This document shows, one piece after another, positions 62,584 to 64,000 of a DNA stretch of 64,000 bases (the stretch's first letter is position 1; each line of letters starts with the position of its first letter). Source of the DNA: Streptomyces sp. NBC_00582 (lineage in GTDB: Bacteria > Actinomycetota > Actinomycetes > Streptomycetales > Streptomycetaceae); assembly GCF_036345155.1 (NCBI RefSeq), contig NZ_CP107772.1:8370001-8434000 (forward strand). Reading direction: 5' to 3'. The notes under the pieces were generated by a model, which made no database searches, was not told where the DNA came from, and was given only the letters and a program-made list of their open reading frames with translations. The translations under genes were made by a program, and so were the position numbers.

Positions 62584-62627
62584 ACGACGAAGGCCGGGAC
62601 GCCGTACGGCGTCCCGGCCTTCGTCGT
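62584..62627 (-). terminator. Terminator of gylR
   Basis: A 21-bp perfect stem (62584-62604 with 62607-62627, core AAGGCCGGGACGCCG) begins 3 bp beyond the gylR stop on the minus strand. Confidence 0.85.
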
Positions 62628-62630
62628 CGT

Positions 62631-63395
62631 TCAGAAGCGCCCGGCGCCCAGGTCCCGCGACACCGCGCGGGCGCAGTCGCGTACCGCCGCGATCAGCTCG
62701 GGGCGCAGCTCGCCCTCCCGGCACAGCCGCTCCACGGCCCCCGTGATGCCCACCGCGCCGACCGGCATGCGGCGCCGGTCGTGGATGGGCGCGGCGATGG
62801 ACGCCACGCCCTCCCAGGTCTCCTCCACGTCGGCCGCGTACCCACGCGCGCGCGTGACGTCGAGGATGTGCTCGAAGTCGTCCAGGTCGCAGACGGTGCG
62901 GTCCGTGAAGGGCTTGCGGTCGGCCTCCAGGGCCTCGCTGTGCGCCACCGGGTCGTACGCCGAGAGCACCTTGCCGAGCGCCGTGGAGTGCAGCGGCTGC
63001 ATGGCCCCGATCTCCAGCACCTGCCGGCTGTCGTCCGGACGGAAGACGTGGTGCACGATCAGCACGCCCTGCTGGTGCAGCACGCCCAGATGGACGCTCT
63101 CGCCGCTGGACCGCGCCAGGTCGTCCGTCCACACCAGGGCCCGCGCCCGCAGTTCGTGCACGTCCAGGTAGGTGGTGCCCAGCCGGAGCAGCTCCGCCCC
63201 GAGCTGGTAGCGCCCGGAGGCGTCGTCCTGTTCGACGAACCCCTCCTGCTGGAGCGTGCGCAGGATGCCGTGGGCGGTGCCCTTGGCCAGGCCCAGCGCC
63301 GAGGCGATGTCGGACAGGCCCAGCCGCCGCTCCCCGCCCGCGAGCAGCCGCAGCATCGCCGCCGCCCGTTCGACCGACTGGATGTTCCGTGCCAT
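62631..63395 (-). CDS. gylR: IclR-family glycerol operon regulator
   Basis: Predicted 254-residue regulator. The N-terminal winged helix contains LSDIASALGLAKGTAHGILR, and the C-terminal IclR effector domain includes IGAMQPLHSTALGKVLSAY. Start ATG 63395 (MARNIQSVERAAAML) matches the usual IclR N-terminus. In S. coelicolor GylR represses both the gyl operon and its own gene. Here the shared sites before glpF and before this gene fit the same circuit. Confidence 0.93.
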   Translation of the reverse strand: MARNIQSVERAAAMLRLLAGGERRLGLSDIASALGLAKGTAHGILRTLQQEGFVEQDDASGRYQLGAELLRLGTTYLDVHELRARALVWTDDLARSSGESVHLGVLHQQGVLIVHHVFRPDDSRQVLEIGAMQPLHSTALGKVLSAYDPVAHSEALEADRKPFTDRTVCDLDDFEHILDVTRARGYAADVEETWEGVASIAAPIHDRRRMPVGAVGITGAVERLCREGELRPELIAAVRDCARAVSRDLGAGRF

Positions 63396-63453
63396 CCGCC
63401 CTCCTGCCTCCGTCCCCTTCGCCGTTCCACGAGCGGCACGCAAGTACCGTCGT

Positions 63454-63476
63454 TCGGCAATGTCGAACACTACCGG
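63454..63476. promoter_or_regulatory. GylR-like operator upstream of gylR
   Basis: TCGGCAATGTCGAACACTAC followed by CGG lies about 60 bp upstream of the gylR ATG and recurs in the glpF promoter region in opposite orientation relative to the gene. Consistent with autorepression. Confidence 0.6.
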
Positions 63477-63749
63477 TCCATGTCGACCTCCCGCTAATGG
63501 TCGGTCAACACCTGTTACACCACGCGACCCCCGGAAGTGACGTGGCGGCAGTGTGGCGGTGACCGGTCCCTCGCGCGAGCACCGGCACGACCGCCGGCCC
63601 CCTTCGGCCCCGTCCGCCCCGTGGACGCCCTGACCATACGGCCCCCGTCCCGGCTACCCTGACGGCGTGCGCACTCCTCGGGAAGCCGTACCGCACGCAT
63701 CCTGAGGTCACGCAAAGCCGACAGCCGTCGCATCCGAGGGAGCCCTTCC

Positions 63750-64000
63750 ATGGCCTCTGTGCCGCCGACCCCTTCCGCCGACAGCCGGACCCGTGTGTCC
63801 GAGCTCCGCCAGGCCCTGGCCACCCGTGTGGTGGTGGCCGACGGGGCCATGGGCACCATGCTCCAGGCCCAGGAGCCCACCCTCGAGGACTTCCAGAACC
63901 TCGAGGGCTGCAACGAGATCCTCAACCTCACCCGGCCCGACATCGTCCGTTCGGTCCACGAGGCCTACTTCGACGCGGGCGTCGACTGCGTCGAGACCAA
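63750..64000 (+). CDS. metH: Cobalamin-dependent methionine synthase, 3' part outside window
   Basis: The first 83 codons are present. ADGAMGTMLQAQEPTLEDFQ and EGCNEILNLTRPDIV match the N-terminal homocysteine-binding domain of MetH, which methylates homocysteine with methyltetrahydrofolate. The ATG follows a GAGGGAG site. It lies beyond gylR, as in S. coelicolor (recalled as SCO1657/SCO1658). The roughly 85-nt leader after a TACCCT -10 candidate (63655-63660) was inspected for cobalamin, SAM and SAH riboswitch cores and none was recognised. Confidence 0.93.
   Translation, partial: MASVPPTPSADSRTRVSELRQALATRVVVADGAMGTMLQAQEPTLEDFQNLEGCNEILNLTRPDIVRSVHEAYFDAGVDCVET

Noticed and set aside
63600..63749. 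Riboswitch (cobalamin, SAM or SAH) in the metH leader
   Set aside because: None of the conserved core sequences could be recognised; only GC-rich potential hairpins are present.

Overview
This is high-G+C actinobacterial chromosome, almost certainly Streptomyces. Supporting markers are a short and a long chaplin gene, the mycothiol gene mshC with its actinobacterial neighbours, a parJ-type PAC2 gene, the gylR-glpF-glpK-glpD glycerol regulon beside metH, frequent GTG starts and several likely leaderless promoters. From about 14 kb rightwards the order resembles, in inverted orientation, the S. coelicolor region around SCO1657 (metH) to SCO1679 (gluconokinase). This comparison is from memory and was not aligned.

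Layout. 0-4 kb: the 3' part of a secreted-type penicillin acylase (Ntn hydrolase) and an alpha/beta hydrolase. 4-10.6 kb: an acyl-CoA catabolic locus with an SDR, an acyl-CoA synthetase and a TetR regulator facing an ACAD10/11-like acyl-CoA dehydrogenase and an APH-like kinase. The gene set recalls 4-hydroxyacid (levulinate-type) catabolism, and two related TetR-like operator sequences flank it. A 169-bp palindromic element with perfect 22-bp terminal inverted repeats separates it from two DUF202 membrane genes. 11.5-19.3 kb: housekeeping and hypothetical genes, including a Nudix hydrolase, a DMT transporter, a molybdopterin oxidoreductase with a cytochrome b partner, and gluconokinase with a divergent GntR regulator. 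19.3-24.6 kb: a Pls-type single-module NRPS (A-T plus three C-terminal LbH/membrane repeats), whose specificity residues look lysine-like, translationally coupled to an M1 zinc metallopeptidase. 24.9-29 kb: tRNA-Leu(GAG), an M20 peptidase and the chaplin pair. 29-37 kb: a RecD-like protein with degraded ATPase motifs, an aldo-keto reductase, an F420-type oxidoreductase, a ferritin-like protein and a CorA transporter. 35.6-41.3 kb: the mshC-associated set and parJ.

41.5-57.5 kb is the most striking part: a methionine (methylthioadenosine) salvage locus between parJ and glpD, which are neighbours in S. coelicolor. It holds a BMP-type nucleoside ABC importer with a nucleoside phosphorylase and an MTA/SAH-deaminase-like amidohydrolase; mtnA; an mtnD-mtnC-mtnB operon; and an Rbs-like ABC importer followed by mtnK. 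A GntR/FCD regulator gene with a palindromic operator closes it. Three of the transcription units begin with 20-24-codon ORFs that each end in a rare TGT cysteine codon just before the stop, which look like cysteine-sensing leader peptides. Together the genes could import MTA or related nucleosides and methylthioribose, convert both to methylthioribose-1-phosphate and recycle it to the methionine precursor KMTB.

57.5-64 kb: an SMI1/KNR4-type protein, then glpD, glpK, glpF and gylR with three shared operator-like sequences, and the 5' end of metH. No rRNA, CRISPR, prophage or transposase gene was seen.
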